From positions 62,001 through 126,000 of the forward strand of contig NZ_VZPP01000007.1 of the NCBI RefSeq assembly GCF_008801475.1: DNA of 64,000 nt. Reading direction: 5' to 3'. The notes under the pieces were generated by a model. The model did not search any database and was not told the origin of the DNA. It saw only the letters and a list, made by a program, of their open reading frames with translations. How positions within the stretch are numbered: position 1 is the first letter of the stretch; each line of letters opens with the position of its first letter. Made by a program: the position numbers and the translations under genes. Positions 1-8,600 of this stretch are shown piece after piece. Source of the DNA: Pseudomonas moorei (GTDB lineage Bacteria > Pseudomonadota > Gammaproteobacteria > Pseudomonadales > Pseudomonadaceae).

Positions 1-492
1 GCTGTAGGTCGTGCCAAGCCGCTGAGCGACAAATCCCGAATCGGGCAGGTCGCGCGCCAACACAATCGACATGTCATAGCCTTCTTCGAGCAAATCCGGC
101 AGCCGATTGGTCAGGGTCAGATCGAACATGACCGAGGGATGTATTTCCCTGTACCGGGCGATGGCGTCGATCACGTAGTGATTGCCGATGGCTGACACCG
201 CATGAATTTTCAGCCTGCCCTTGGGATCGATTTGCGCGGTGCCGGCTTCCTCTTCGGCTTCACGGATCTCTTCGAGGATTTTTTCGCAGCGCTGCAAATA
301 GCGCACCCCGGCTTCGGTCAACGCCAGGCGGCGGGTCGTGCGGTTGATCAGGCGGGTGTGCAGCCTGGCCTCCAGGCTGGAAATCGCTTTGGAAACGTTC
401 GTCGTGGTGGTGTCCAACAACTGCGCCGCTGCCGTAAAGCTGCCGCTCTGGGCGACAGCGGTAAAGAAGCGCATGGTCTGGAAAACATCCAT
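1..492 (-). CDS. LysR-family transcriptional regulator, 3' end cut by window edge
   Basis: About 164 codons are visible, reading leftward off the window. Residues 1-60 form the usual LysR winged helix-turn-helix (starts MDVFQTMRFFTAVAQSGSF; later NVSKAISSLEARL and NRTTRRLALTEAG), followed by the hinge and the start of the periplasmic-binding-like effector domain. The ATG at 490-492 has GAGGTG seven bases upstream. It lies downstream of and co-directional with the efflux/aldo-keto reductase genes, but a strong terminator sits only 22 bases before its start, so it probably needs its own promoter or read-through. The effector is not predictable from sequence. The C-terminal domain is missing because of the window boundary, not visibly a mutation. 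Confidence 0.9.
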   Translation of the reverse strand, partial: MDVFQTMRFFTAVAQSGSFTAAAQLLDTTTTNVSKAISSLEARLHTRLINRTTRRLALTEAGVRYLQRCEKILEEIREAEEEAGTAQIDPKGRLKIHAVSAIGNHYVIDAIARYREIHPSVMFDLTLTNRLPDLLEEGYDMSIVLARDLPDSGFVAQRLGTTYS

Positions 493-514
493 CGTTTTCA
501 CCTCACAGGATCGT

Positions 515-547
515 AAAAAGGGGCGGCCCAACACAAGGCCGCCCCTT
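515..547 (-). terminator. Rho-independent terminator after the aldo/keto reductase
   Basis: On the minus strand an 11-bp perfect stem AAGGGGCGGCC / GGCCGCCCCTT with an 8-base loop is followed by five T residues. It starts 9 bases after the reductase stop codon and ends about 22 bases before the LysR start codon. Confidence 0.9.
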
Positions 548-555
548 GTCGCGTG

Positions 556-1506
556 TTACTTCTTGCGCGGGATGAATCCGGGTACGCCGGTTTCCACCAC
601 CGAATTGAAGCGTATCCGCGTCGTAATATCCTGACGGATTTCATGCATGGCCCGGTGGGGCAGGGTCGCAATATCAAAGTTCTCGCGAATATGGCTCAGT
701 GTTGCAGAGGTGGTCAGAAAAGCGACGCCGCGCTGCACCGACCAGGCCAGTGCCACTTGCGCCGGGCTCTTTTGCAAGCGCCGGGCGATGCCGGTAATGA
801 CCTCGTCTTCCAGCACGTTCGGCTCCATGCCATGGCCCAATGGCGCAAACGCCAGGACGATAATTCCGTGGGCCTGACAGAATTCGAGCAGTTCCCATTC
901 GGGCAGATAAGGGTGGGACTCGACTTGCACCACGGCGGGCTTGATCCGCGCCTGGGCCACGATCTCTTTTAAGGCTTGCAGGGTGATATCGGACAAACCG
1001 ATGGACTTGCACCGGCCTTCATCCACCAGACGCTCCATTGCCCGCCAGGTCTCTATCAGCGTCACGCCCCCGTCGTAAATGATATGCCCGAATGGATCTC
1101 GCGGGTCCTGGTCGTCGCCGGGTTGAAAGGCAAAGGGTGTATGGATGAGGTAGCAGTCGATGTAGTCGACTTGCAGGCGTCGGCAGCTCGCCTCGAACGC
1201 CGGCAGCACCCGCTCCGGACGGTGGTTGGTGTTCCACAGTTTGGTGGTGATGAACAGGTCTTCGCGCTGGGCCTTGCCTGTCTCCAGGAACGCCTTGAAC
1301 GCCGCGCCGACCATTTCTTCATTGCGATAGCGTTCTGCGCAATCGAAATGGCGAAAGCCTGTTTCCAGCGCGTGTTTGATCGCTTGGGTGGTTACGCTCA
1401 GATCCTTGAACAACGTACCGAAGCCAACGGCCGGCATGTCGCCGCAACCGTTTACCAGGGGAAATCGGGTTTCGCGAAGCGCATCGAAAATGGGTTCGTA
1501 AGACAT
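556..1506 (-). CDS. Aldo/keto reductase family oxidoreductase
   Basis: 316-residue protein of normal AKR length; a (beta/alpha)8 NAD(P)H-dependent carbonyl reductase, probably cytosolic. The catalytic tetrad Asp-Tyr-Lys-His is readable: FDCAERYRNEE supplies Asp and Tyr, FITTKLWN the Lys and CYLIHTPF the His. The start at 1504-1506 (MSYEPIF) is preferred over one 12 codons upstream because GGAG lies seven bases before it. It sits 51 bases after the outer-membrane efflux gene in the same direction and ends in a strong terminator, so it is likely the last gene of the efflux transcript and may detoxify a carbonyl compound that the pump also handles (inference). Substrate unknown. Confidence 0.9.
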   Translation of the reverse strand: MSYEPIFDALRETRFPLVNGCGDMPAVGFGTLFKDLSVTTQAIKHALETGFRHFDCAERYRNEEMVGAAFKAFLETGKAQREDLFITTKLWNTNHRPERVLPAFEASCRRLQVDYIDCYLIHTPFAFQPGDDQDPRDPFGHIIYDGGVTLIETWRAMERLVDEGRCKSIGLSDITLQALKEIVAQARIKPAVVQVESHPYLPEWELLEFCQAHGIIVLAFAPLGHGMEPNVLEDEVITGIARRLQKSPAQVALAWSVQRGVAFLTTSATLSHIRENFDIATLPHRAMHEIRQDITTRIRFNSVVETGVPGFIPRKK

Positions 1507-1557
1507 GTTTCTACTCCAGAGCCCGCTCGTGTAAATGTTCATGAGTGCGCTTTTGCA

Positions 1558-3030
1558 CTACTGGTACGAAGGTTTCTGTTCGTCGCGAGAGGCCACTCGT
1601 TGATCGAACACGCCGACGGAATTACCACCGAGCGCGACAAACAAACGCACGGTGTCGAGGTATTGCGCGGTTTTCACCCGGATCTGGCCCAGTAGCGCCT
1701 GTTCATAGGCACGCTCGGCCTCCAGCACCTGGAGGATGCTGTTCTCGCCTTGTGCGTAGGCTTGCTGGTTCAGGCGGAAACTGGTCTCGGCTGCCCGCAG
1801 CGCGTCGTCCTGCGCGAGGTTTTCCTCGGCGTCGTGGTTGATGGCCTGCAAGGTGTCCGCGACCTGGCCGAACGAGGTGATGACGGTCTGTTGGTAGCCG
1901 GCGAGCGTTGCCTTGTAGCCGTCGATGGCCGCCTGACGTTCAGCCTTGAGCGTGCCGCCATCAAAGATCGGGCCGGCGATGCCTGCGGCGAAGCCCCAGA
2001 GCGCTGCGCCGCCATTGCCGGAAGCGGCCTGAGCAAGCGTTGCCGACAGCGTGACATGGGGATAGAGGTTGGCGGTTGCGACGCCAACGGCGGCATTGGC
2101 CATGTGCAGCTCGGCTTCGGCTTGCAGGATGTCCGGCCGGTCGTGGGCCATTTCCGAAGGCAAACTGACGGGCACGTTGGACGGCAAGGCGAACTCGGCA
2201 AGATCGAAGTCCGGCGCGATCCAGTCAGCCGGACCTTTGCCGGTCAGGACCGACAGTGCGTGGCGCGCCGAATCGCGCTGCTGGGCGAGGGGGGGCAACA
2301 GCGTACGGTCCTGAGCGAGCCGGGTTTCGGCCAGCGACACATCGATTTGTGTGGTGCTGCCATTGGCGTGGGCCATGCGTACCAGTTCGAGGTTCTTGGC
2401 GTCATTGGCCAGCAGCTTCTCGACCGCACGCATCTGCGCGTTGGCCGAGGCCACCAGCAACGCCTGGCTGGCGACATCGCCGGTCAGGGTCAGGTAGGCC
2501 GCTTCGTAGCGATGCTTCTGCAGATCGGTGAAGGCTTGCTGTTCTTCGACCTGGCGTTTGTTACCGCCGAATACGTCGAGGTCGAAGCCCACTCGCGGGC
2601 CAATCGCATAGAAGTTGGAGATCGAAGGGTCCTTGGCATTGTGCGTCCGTGCGCGGCCAGCCTGGGCACCGAAATCGACTTGCGGATACAGTGCACCCTC
2701 TGCTGCGGCGACGGAGGAGGCGGCCTGGCGGATCGTCGCGTCGGCGGCGACCAGTTCAAGGTTGCCGTCGATGGCCCGGCGCACCACCTGATCGAGTTTT
2801 GGCGAGCGAAAGGCTGACCACCACTCACCACCAACTTTTTTGCCCAGTTCGATGCGTTGTTCACCGGGCTTGTTGCCGCCCTGGCCAAGACGCTGTTCGG
2901 CTTGTTGGTCATAATGCTGCGAGGTGCTGGCGTCAGGGGATTTGAAGTCAGGGCCGACGGTGCAGGCGGACAGGAAGATCAGGGTCGACAGCGCACTGAT
3001 TTTCGTTGGGAACAGATGACGGGATTTCAT
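1558..3030 (-). CDS. Efflux RND/MFS outer-membrane factor, NodT/OprM-type lipoprotein
   Basis: 490-residue TolC-fold outer-membrane channel. The N-terminus is a lipoprotein signal ending in LSACTVGPDF, so Cys is the predicted lipidated residue. Two repeated OEP domains follow, with the family-typical segments AVGVATANLYPHVTLSAT and GPIFDGGTLKAE. I chose the ATG at 3028-3030 (MKSRHLF) because GGAG lies eight bases upstream; an upstream in-frame start would add 18 residues with no signal character. It follows the MFS pump gene by 19 bases and completes a tripartite pump with it and the membrane-fusion protein. Substrate not predictable. Confidence 0.93.
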   Translation of the reverse strand: MKSRHLFPTKISALSTLIFLSACTVGPDFKSPDASTSQHYDQQAEQRLGQGGNKPGEQRIELGKKVGGEWWSAFRSPKLDQVVRRAIDGNLELVAADATIRQAASSVAAAEGALYPQVDFGAQAGRARTHNAKDPSISNFYAIGPRVGFDLDVFGGNKRQVEEQQAFTDLQKHRYEAAYLTLTGDVASQALLVASANAQMRAVEKLLANDAKNLELVRMAHANGSTTQIDVSLAETRLAQDRTLLPPLAQQRDSARHALSVLTGKGPADWIAPDFDLAEFALPSNVPVSLPSEMAHDRPDILQAEAELHMANAAVGVATANLYPHVTLSATLAQAASGNGGAALWGFAAGIAGPIFDGGTLKAERQAAIDGYKATLAGYQQTVITSFGQVADTLQAINHDAEENLAQDDALRAAETSFRLNQQAYAQGENSILQVLEAERAYEQALLGQIRVKTAQYLDTVRLFVALGGNSVGVFDQRVASRDEQKPSYQ

Positions 3031-3049
3031 TTGGCACACTCCACGAAAA

Positions 3050-4546
3050 CTAGTTGGTCGAAACGGGTTTGCGAAGAAAGACAACCAGTGGGCTCACCAC
3101 CAGCATCACCACCATCAAAATCTTGAACTGGTCGAGCACGGCGATGAACGCGGCCTGGCCGGTGATCATTTCGTTGAGCCCCGCCAGCGCCGGCAAGGGG
3201 GCCGACACCAGCGAATGCGCGGCGGCGCGAAACGGAGTCAGGTTGCTGGCCAGCGCCATGTGCATCGCCTGGGTATTGTTGAAGAAGTACAACTGCACGA
3301 CCGCAACGCCCAGGGTGCTGCCATAAGCGCGCATCAGATTGAAGAAACCGGTGCCTTCCGGACGCACCTTGGGGTCGAGGGTGTTGAACGCCACTTTGCT
3401 GATCGACGGCATCAAGATGCCCAGGCCGATACCCTGGATCGCCCCGGCAATCGCCACCGGCGTCCAGTCCATCAGCGGCGAATAACCGAGCATCATCCAG
3501 TTGGCGTACGCCACCAGTGCAACGCCCGCCGCAACGAACAGGCGTTGGTCGTATCGATCGGAGTAACGGCTCATCAGGATGAATGACCCGACTAGACCCG
3601 CACCGCGCGGCAGCGTCATCAAGCCTGTGGTGACGGGCGGATAGCCCAGGATCTCGTCCAGCATCGGCGAGGTCAGCGCCATGGTCGACAACAGCACGAA
3701 GCCAAGGGCGAAAAAGATCACCGTCGACAGCACGAAGTTGCGGTCCCTGAGCAGGCTCTTGTTGATGAAATGCACCTTTGTGGTCAGGACGTGCACGACA
3801 AACAGGTACATCCCCAGCACAAAAGCGATCGCTTCGATCCAGATCTCGGTCGAGGCAAACCAGTCCAGTCGCTCACCCCGGTCGAGGAGCATTTGCAGGC
3901 CGATCATGCTCAGGGTGAAGGTGCCGAAGCCGAAGAAGTCATACGGCGGTTTTGTCTCGGCCTTTTTTTCGGCAAGCAGTAGCGCCACCACCAGAAAAAT
4001 GAACACCGACAGCGGAACACTGGCGTAGAACATCGAGCGCCAGCCGTGATATTCGCTGAGCCAACCGCCGACCGTCGGGCCGGTGGCAATGCCCAGGAGC
4101 ACAACGGCGGTGAACACCGCGCCAAATTTCGGCCGCCGTGCCGGTGGCAGCGTCTCCAGGGAAATCCCCATGGAGAGCGGCCCCAACACGCCGCTGGCGA
4201 TGCCCTGAACAATCCGCGCACCGACGAATTCCAGCGGGGTGGTTGCGGCCGTGGCGAGCAGCAGGCCCACGATGAACAGAACGATCGCGGCCTGGTACAC
4301 GAGCTTCAAGCCAAAGCGCCCGGCAAGCCACTGCGCAAGCGGCAGGGTGATGGCGCTGGCACCGAGGTAGGCGGTGAATATCCACCCGGCCTGGTCGTCG
4401 GTCATCGACACGCTGCCCTGGATAAACCGCAGTGCCGAGTTCGGCAACGGCAGGTTCGCCGACTGCATATAGGTCGCCAGCAACGCGGCGAACCTGAGCG
4501 AGCGCGCACCACCGTCCTGCGGGGTAGCAATCGCGATGGCGTTCAT
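3050..4546 (-). CDS. DHA2-family MFS multidrug efflux transporter (EmrB/QacA type)
   Basis: 498 residues with about 14 hydrophobic segments, the size and topology of the DHA2 drug:proton antiporters. The segment TAYLGASAITLPLAQWLAGRFG is the TM2/loop region with the MFS signature, and QGIASGVLGPLSMGI resembles motif C of antiporters. Its ATG overlaps the stop of the membrane-fusion gene (TGATG), which indicates translational coupling. It acts in the inner membrane, delivering substrate through the partner membrane-fusion and outer-membrane proteins encoded on each side. The divergent TetR gene is the obvious local regulator. Confidence 0.93.
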   Translation of the reverse strand: MNAIAIATPQDGGARSLRFAALLATYMQSANLPLPNSALRFIQGSVSMTDDQAGWIFTAYLGASAITLPLAQWLAGRFGLKLVYQAAIVLFIVGLLLATAATTPLEFVGARIVQGIASGVLGPLSMGISLETLPPARRPKFGAVFTAVVLLGIATGPTVGGWLSEYHGWRSMFYASVPLSVFIFLVVALLLAEKKAETKPPYDFFGFGTFTLSMIGLQMLLDRGERLDWFASTEIWIEAIAFVLGMYLFVVHVLTTKVHFINKSLLRDRNFVLSTVIFFALGFVLLSTMALTSPMLDEILGYPPVTTGLMTLPRGAGLVGSFILMSRYSDRYDQRLFVAAGVALVAYANWMMLGYSPLMDWTPVAIAGAIQGIGLGILMPSISKVAFNTLDPKVRPEGTGFFNLMRAYGSTLGVAVVQLYFFNNTQAMHMALASNLTPFRAAAHSLVSAPLPALAGLNEMITGQAAFIAVLDQFKILMVVMLVVSPLVVFLRKPVSTN

Positions 4547-5664
4547 CAGGAGTTACCTGCGGTCAACAGTGCTTTAAGCGGTTGCCACCATGGCGTGCTG
4601 TGACCCGTGTCGACCTTGACCGTGGCGCTGGTGCCGGAATACAGCGGCAGGTCGGGGTTCACTTCGTCCAGCTCGAGACGAACCGGTACCCGCTGGACAA
4701 CCTTGACCCAGTTACCGGTGGCATTTTCCGGCGGCAGCAGGGCGAAGTCCGATCCGGCGCCAGGGCTCATGCTGGTGACGTGGGCCTTGAACAGGTGATC
4801 GGGGTAGGTATCGATGCGGATGGTCGCTTCCTGGCCGGGGCGCATGTGGGTGACTTCCGTTTCGCGGAAGTTGGCTTCAACCCAGATCTCGTGGGCGGAG
4901 ATCAGCGCAAACGCCGGGGCACCGTTGTTGACGAAGTTGCCGACCTGGAGATCGTCGACCTTGGCGACGATGCCATCATCCGGCGCGTACACCGTGGCAT
5001 ACGAGAGGTACAGCTGCGCCTCGTCGAGCTGCGCCTTGGCCTCACGAACGGTCGGGTGGCTGTCGGCATCGATGTTGGGGTTGCCGTTCAAGGCGACAAC
5101 CGTGCTGGCGATCTGTTGTTCGATGGAGGCAATGCGCTGGCGTGCGACTTTGACGTCGGTATCGGCGCGTTCGTAAATGGCACGGGAGACGAACTCCGAG
5201 GCCACCAGCGCCTTCTTGCGGACAAACTCTCGCTGATCGAAATCCGCCGATTCTTTGGCCGATTGCAATTCAGCCTGCTGTTGCCGGTAGCTGGCCTTGA
5301 GCCCGTCGATGCGCAGCCGTGCCACGCTCAGCTGCGCTTCGGCACGGTTGACGGCAATCTGGAAGGGCTTGGGGTCGATCCGGAACAGCACCTGGCCCTT
5401 GTGAACCGGCTGGTTGTCCTCGACCGCGATTTCGATCACTTGCCCGGAAACACGAGCATTGATCGATGACTTCGCTACCCGGGCGTAGGCGTTGTCGGTC
5501 GAAACGATGGGTTGACCCGCCATGTAGTGGGCGTAGCCCACCACGGCGAATAGGGCAGGCACGCCCATCATCAGCCAAGGGCGCAATTTTTCCTTGAGCG
5601 GTTTCCTGGCCGGTCCTGGGTGTTCAATGGCTTGCGAAGCCGGGATGTCGAACTGTTTAGTCAT
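4546..5664 (-). CDS. HlyD/EmrA-family membrane-fusion protein
   Basis: 372 residues. One N-terminal membrane anchor (LRPWLMMGVPALFAVVGYAHY), a biotinyl-lipoyl-like half motif (INARVSGQVIEIAVEDNQPV), a long coiled-coil hairpin, the second lipoyl half (YAPDDGIVAKVDDLQVGNFV) and a beta-barrel ending SGTSATVKVDTG. This is the periplasmic adaptor of the pump. The ATG at 5662-5664 (MTKQFD) is used: AAGGTG lies nine bases upstream and the much longer in-frame extension has no family character. First gene of the leftward operon, facing the TetR gene across about 260 bases. Confidence 0.93.
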   Translation of the reverse strand: MTKQFDIPASQAIEHPGPARKPLKEKLRPWLMMGVPALFAVVGYAHYMAGQPIVSTDNAYARVAKSSINARVSGQVIEIAVEDNQPVHKGQVLFRIDPKPFQIAVNRAEAQLSVARLRIDGLKASYRQQQAELQSAKESADFDQREFVRKKALVASEFVSRAIYERADTDVKVARQRIASIEQQIASTVVALNGNPNIDADSHPTVREAKAQLDEAQLYLSYATVYAPDDGIVAKVDDLQVGNFVNNGAPAFALISAHEIWVEANFRETEVTHMRPGQEATIRIDTYPDHLFKAHVTSMSPGAGSDFALLPPENATGNWVKVVQRVPVRLELDEVNPDLPLYSGTSATVKVDTGHSTPWWQPLKALLTAGNS

Positions 5665-5842
5665 GATCGAATACACCTTTAACCGGGAATCGGGCGGCCG
5701 GCAGCAAGAAGCGCCTGGGGCCCTGACGTTGATAATTGCCGTTAGAAAGCCAACCGGTGGGCAGTGGGGAGGGTGGCTCCGCTGCCGCTGTTTCGTCGCC
5801 GCAATACCCGGTTCGAGCCTCGCTTCAACAAACCTGACACCG

Positions 5843-5859
5843 AGGAACTTTTGGTTCCT
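5843..5859. promoter_or_regulatory. Candidate TetR operator in the efflux/TetR divergent region
   Basis: Perfect 6-bp inverted repeat AGGAAC-TTTTG-GTTCCT in the 258-base gap between the membrane-fusion gene and the divergent TetR gene, 64 bases before the TetR start. Size and position fit a TetR-dimer operator. A second, weaker pair, ATTTTGT (5911-5917) and ACAAAAT (5928-5934), overlaps the TetR start codon. Assignment is inferred from position only. Confidence 0.4.
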
Positions 5860-5922
5860 TAATTTTGTGCGATGGTGTAAGAATATCCCTGCACTCACCT
5901 TCAATCAAGGATTTTGTACAAC

Positions 5923-6549
5923 ATGGCACAAAATAAAGTTCTAGAGGGCAAAGGCCGGGGCCGGCCTCGCGCCTACGATCCGCAGACAGCGCTGCAGCAA
6001 GCGCTTGGTGTGTTCTGGAGTACCGGCTATTCCGGCGCTTCTCTAGATAGCATCGCCACGGCGGCGGGCATGAATCGCCCCAGCCTGTATGCGGCTTTCG
6101 GTGATAAACACGCGATATACCTCAAGGCGCTCGAGCAGTATTGGGAGTTCGCCGTGGCGTCCATGCATGAGGCGTTGACGGACCCAGCGCTGCCCTTGCG
6201 CGAGGCGCTGACGCGGCTTTATGAGGGGCAGTTGTCGATTTACTTTTCGGGCGAGGGCCAGCCCCGTGGCTGCTTCGCCATCGGCACGGCGACAACCGAA
6301 GCGGTGGAGGACGCGGAAATACGCAACGTTCTTTCCGATCGAATCAACAGGCTCGATGCCGACCTGGAAACGCGTCTGCGTCTGGCCATTGATTGCGGAG
6401 AATTGAAAAGCGATGTCGACGTGGCGGCCCTGGCGGTACTGGCCTCATCGCTGCTGCACAGCATTTCGATTCGTGCCCGGGCGGGCAAATCCCGCGAAGA
6501 GTTGACGGCGCTCGCACGCAATGCGGTCGGTGTGATCTGCGGTGGCTGA
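5923..6549 (+). CDS. TetR/AcrR-family transcriptional regulator
   Basis: 208 residues from the ATG at 5923 (an in-frame TTG three codons earlier is too close to the AAGGA ribosome site at 5907-5911). Residues roughly 15-65 are the TetR helix-turn-helix, including GASLDSIATAAGMNRPSLYAAFGDK; the rest is a helical ligand-binding domain of the kind seen in regulators with a conserved RGCFAIGTATTEA segment. Transcribed away from the tripartite efflux operon, so it most likely represses it and perhaps itself; the inducer is unknown. Its stop overlaps the start of mug. Confidence 0.92.
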   Translation: MAQNKVLEGKGRGRPRAYDPQTALQQALGVFWSTGYSGASLDSIATAAGMNRPSLYAAFGDKHAIYLKALEQYWEFAVASMHEALTDPALPLREALTRLYEGQLSIYFSGEGQPRGCFAIGTATTEAVEDAEIRNVLSDRINRLDADLETRLRLAIDCGELKSDVDVAALAVLASSLLHSISIRARAGKSREELTALARNAVGVICGG

Positions 6550-7069
6550 ACGACTCGAAGATATTCTGGCCGAGCAGCTTGCGGTGATTTTCTGCGGGAT
6601 CAATCCAGGCGTGATGGCCGCCGCCCAAGGGCATCATTTTGCGGGTCGTGGCAATCGCTTCTGGCGCACCCTCCATCTCGCCGGTTTCACCCCGCAGGAG
6701 TTGCGTGCGCAAAACGACCGGACGATCCTGCAGTATCAGTGTGGATTGACAGCCGTGGTCGAACGGCCAACGGCGCGAGCGGATCAGTTGTCGATGCATG
6801 AGTTCACCGCAGCCGCTGCGGCTTTCGAGGAGAAAATCACCCGCTACGCGCCGCGCTTTGTCGCGTTTCTCGGCAAGGCGGCGTATTGCGCGTTATCCGG
6901 CCAACGGGACGTTGCGTGGGGCCTCCAGCCCCGGACCTTCGGTAATGCTTCGGTGTGGGTCCTGCCCAATCCCAGTGGGCGCAATCGCGCATTCACCCTT
7001 GAGCAACTGGTGGATGCGTATCGCCAGCTCAATGACGCAGTCGGCGTGGGCCGGGTTTCGGCGTTCTAG
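6542..7069 (+). CDS. mug: G/U mismatch-specific DNA glycosylase Mug
   Basis: 175 residues, close to the usual Mug size. It carries the active-site motif GINPG (residues 19-23) and the C-terminal minor-groove motif LPNPSGRNRA, the two hallmarks of the Mug/TDG branch of uracil-DNA glycosylases. The enzyme removes uracil or ethenocytosine opposite guanine. The GTG start at 6542 overlaps the end of the TetR gene by eight bases, so the two are probably co-transcribed; the link looks positional rather than functional. It converges with the peroxidase gene, the two stops overlapping by four bases. Confidence 0.92.
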   Translation: MAERLEDILAEQLAVIFCGINPGVMAAAQGHHFAGRGNRFWRTLHLAGFTPQELRAQNDRTILQYQCGLTAVVERPTARADQLSMHEFTAAAAAFEEKITRYAPRFVAFLGKAAYCALSGQRDVAWGLQPRTFGNASVWVLPNPSGRNRAFTLEQLVDAYRQLNDAVGVGRVSAF

Positions 7070-8019
7070 GGCTGACGATCGGCCAGTTCTTCCAGCAGGT
7101 CGGAGGATGGCGCGAAGAACAGGCCTCCAGTGACTGCCGTGCTGAAATCCAGCAAGCGGTCATAGTTGCCCGCGGGTCTGCCGACAAACATGTTTTCGAG
7201 CATCTGTTCGAGGGGGTCGGGCGAGCGCGCGAAGCCGATGAAGTAAGTGCCGAATTCTCCGGCGCCTGGACGGCCGAATGGCATGTTGTCGCGCAAAATC
7301 TTCACTTCCTGGCCGTCCTTGGTAATGGTGGTCAGGGCACTGTGCGAAGAGGTCGGCTTGACCGAGTCGTCGAGCTCGATATCGGACAATTTCGTGCGCC
7401 CGATAATCCGCTCCTGCCCCTCGACGGACAGGGCATTCCACGCGGTCATGTTGTGCAGGTATTTCTGCACCAGCACATAGCTTCCGCCGGCAAACGCCGG
7501 ATCTTCGTTGCCGACAATGGTGAATTCGATGGCCTTGCGGTCGACCGGGTTTTCGGTGCCATCCACAAAGCCGATGATGCTGCGCATGTCGAAGTAGCGA
7601 AAACCCTGGACTTCATCGACCACCACGACCGCCTCGCCCAGCGCTGCGAGCAATTGCGTGGCCAATTCGAAACACAGGTCCATCTGCTCGGCGCGAATGT
7701 GCAGCAGGATATCGCCGGGCGTTGCCACCGCCAGACGGCTTTCGGGACCAAATTCGCGAAACCCGTGAAGTGAGGCAGGCCGGGGGGCGCCGAACAAAGT
7801 GTCCCAGGCCTCGGAGCCAAAACCGCACACACATGACAGATTCCCGGCAGGCACGCGTTTGCCGACGGAACGCGTGAGGGCGGCGATGTCGGCGCACCAG
7901 GCTAGCACCTGGCTGGTACGCTCAATGCCCGGCACCAATGTTGCAACGATGAAGATCGCGCTGCTGGTAATTGGCTTGCAGATGGATTGAGGCTCGGGGG
8001 ATGGGTTGTCCGTTGGCAT
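7066..8019 (-). CDS. Dyp-type haem peroxidase
   Basis: 317 residues from the ATG at 8017-8019 (MPTDNPSPEPQSI); a longer reading would need a TTG at 8076 and has no clear ribosome site, and neither start is strongly supported. Family signatures are GFVDGTENP (the GxxDG motif with the distal catalytic Asp) and TSSHSALTTI with the proximal haem-ligand His, then FGRPGAGEFGTYFIGFAR with the conserved Arg region. No Tat or Sec signal is seen, so it is probably cytoplasmic or encapsulin-loaded; no encapsulin gene is nearby. It uses H2O2 to oxidise dyes and phenolics; physiological substrate unknown. Confidence 0.92.
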   Translation of the reverse strand: MPTDNPSPEPQSICKPITSSAIFIVATLVPGIERTSQVLAWCADIAALTRSVGKRVPAGNLSCVCGFGSEAWDTLFGAPRPASLHGFREFGPESRLAVATPGDILLHIRAEQMDLCFELATQLLAALGEAVVVVDEVQGFRYFDMRSIIGFVDGTENPVDRKAIEFTIVGNEDPAFAGGSYVLVQKYLHNMTAWNALSVEGQERIIGRTKLSDIELDDSVKPTSSHSALTTITKDGQEVKILRDNMPFGRPGAGEFGTYFIGFARSPDPLEQMLENMFVGRPAGNYDRLLDFSTAVTGGLFFAPSSDLLEELADRQP

Positions 8020-8600
8020 TGACGTAGGCGTGGGCGGTTCCGTGAGCAGCGGGGCAGGGTTGAGAGACACTGGCAAAGATTAGCGGTGAGTCCGCCATCG
8101 AGGCGGAGGGCAAACGTTAAACCGATGAAAATCTGTGCGTCGGTTTTCCGCCATCCTCAATGTCAGTGTTCAGGCGCGGCATGAACCGGCTCGCGTTGCA
8201 TGGATTTTGGTCTGTCTGGACGTAGCGGTTTTGAAAAAAAGTGGCTGATTTGAATCGAAGTTGGATCCATGGCGACAGCTGTAACTGTCGAAAATCTTGA
8301 AGTTTGTTTTCAAAACCAGCGCTAACTTTCGAAAAGATAACGATAAAGTTATTTGAGAGCGTTTCCTGTTCCAAGCTAATACCCAAGTCACCACTGAGAA
8401 TGGGAAAACAGTGCATTTGATGCAGGTCAGTGTTGATTGGTTTGTCGGTATTTTGACGCCATTCTGCACTGATTTTTATTTTTTTTTATTATCGTGACGA
8501 GCTATTGACGTGCTGGCTATGTGCTTATACGCTCAATTTAAGCTGATAGAAAAGTCCTCTACTCAACAAACAATTCACCTCTGCGCAGGGAGGCTGTGCT
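8020..8600. other. Gene-free region upstream of the exopolysaccharide locus
   Basis: About 580 bases, visibly more AT-rich than the flanks from roughly 8200 on, with runs of T near 8475-8490. No convincing gene: the short minus-strand readings here lack family character and a good ribosome site. A TTGACG (8505-8510) and TATACG (8526-8531) pair is spaced only 15 bases and is a weak promoter candidate for the following gene. It probably holds the control region of the polysaccharide locus. Confidence 0.5.

Noticed and set aside
8117..8469. Short minus-strand frames of about 99 codons upstream of the polysaccharide locus
   Set aside because: They overlap each other in different frames, lack good ribosome sites and show no signal or domain; the region looks regulatory.
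8505..8531. Sigma-70 promoter TTGACG/TATACG before the PEP-CTERM-like gene
   Set aside because: Spacer is only 15 bases; too weak to list as a promoter. No sigma-54 GG-N10-GC element was found there either.
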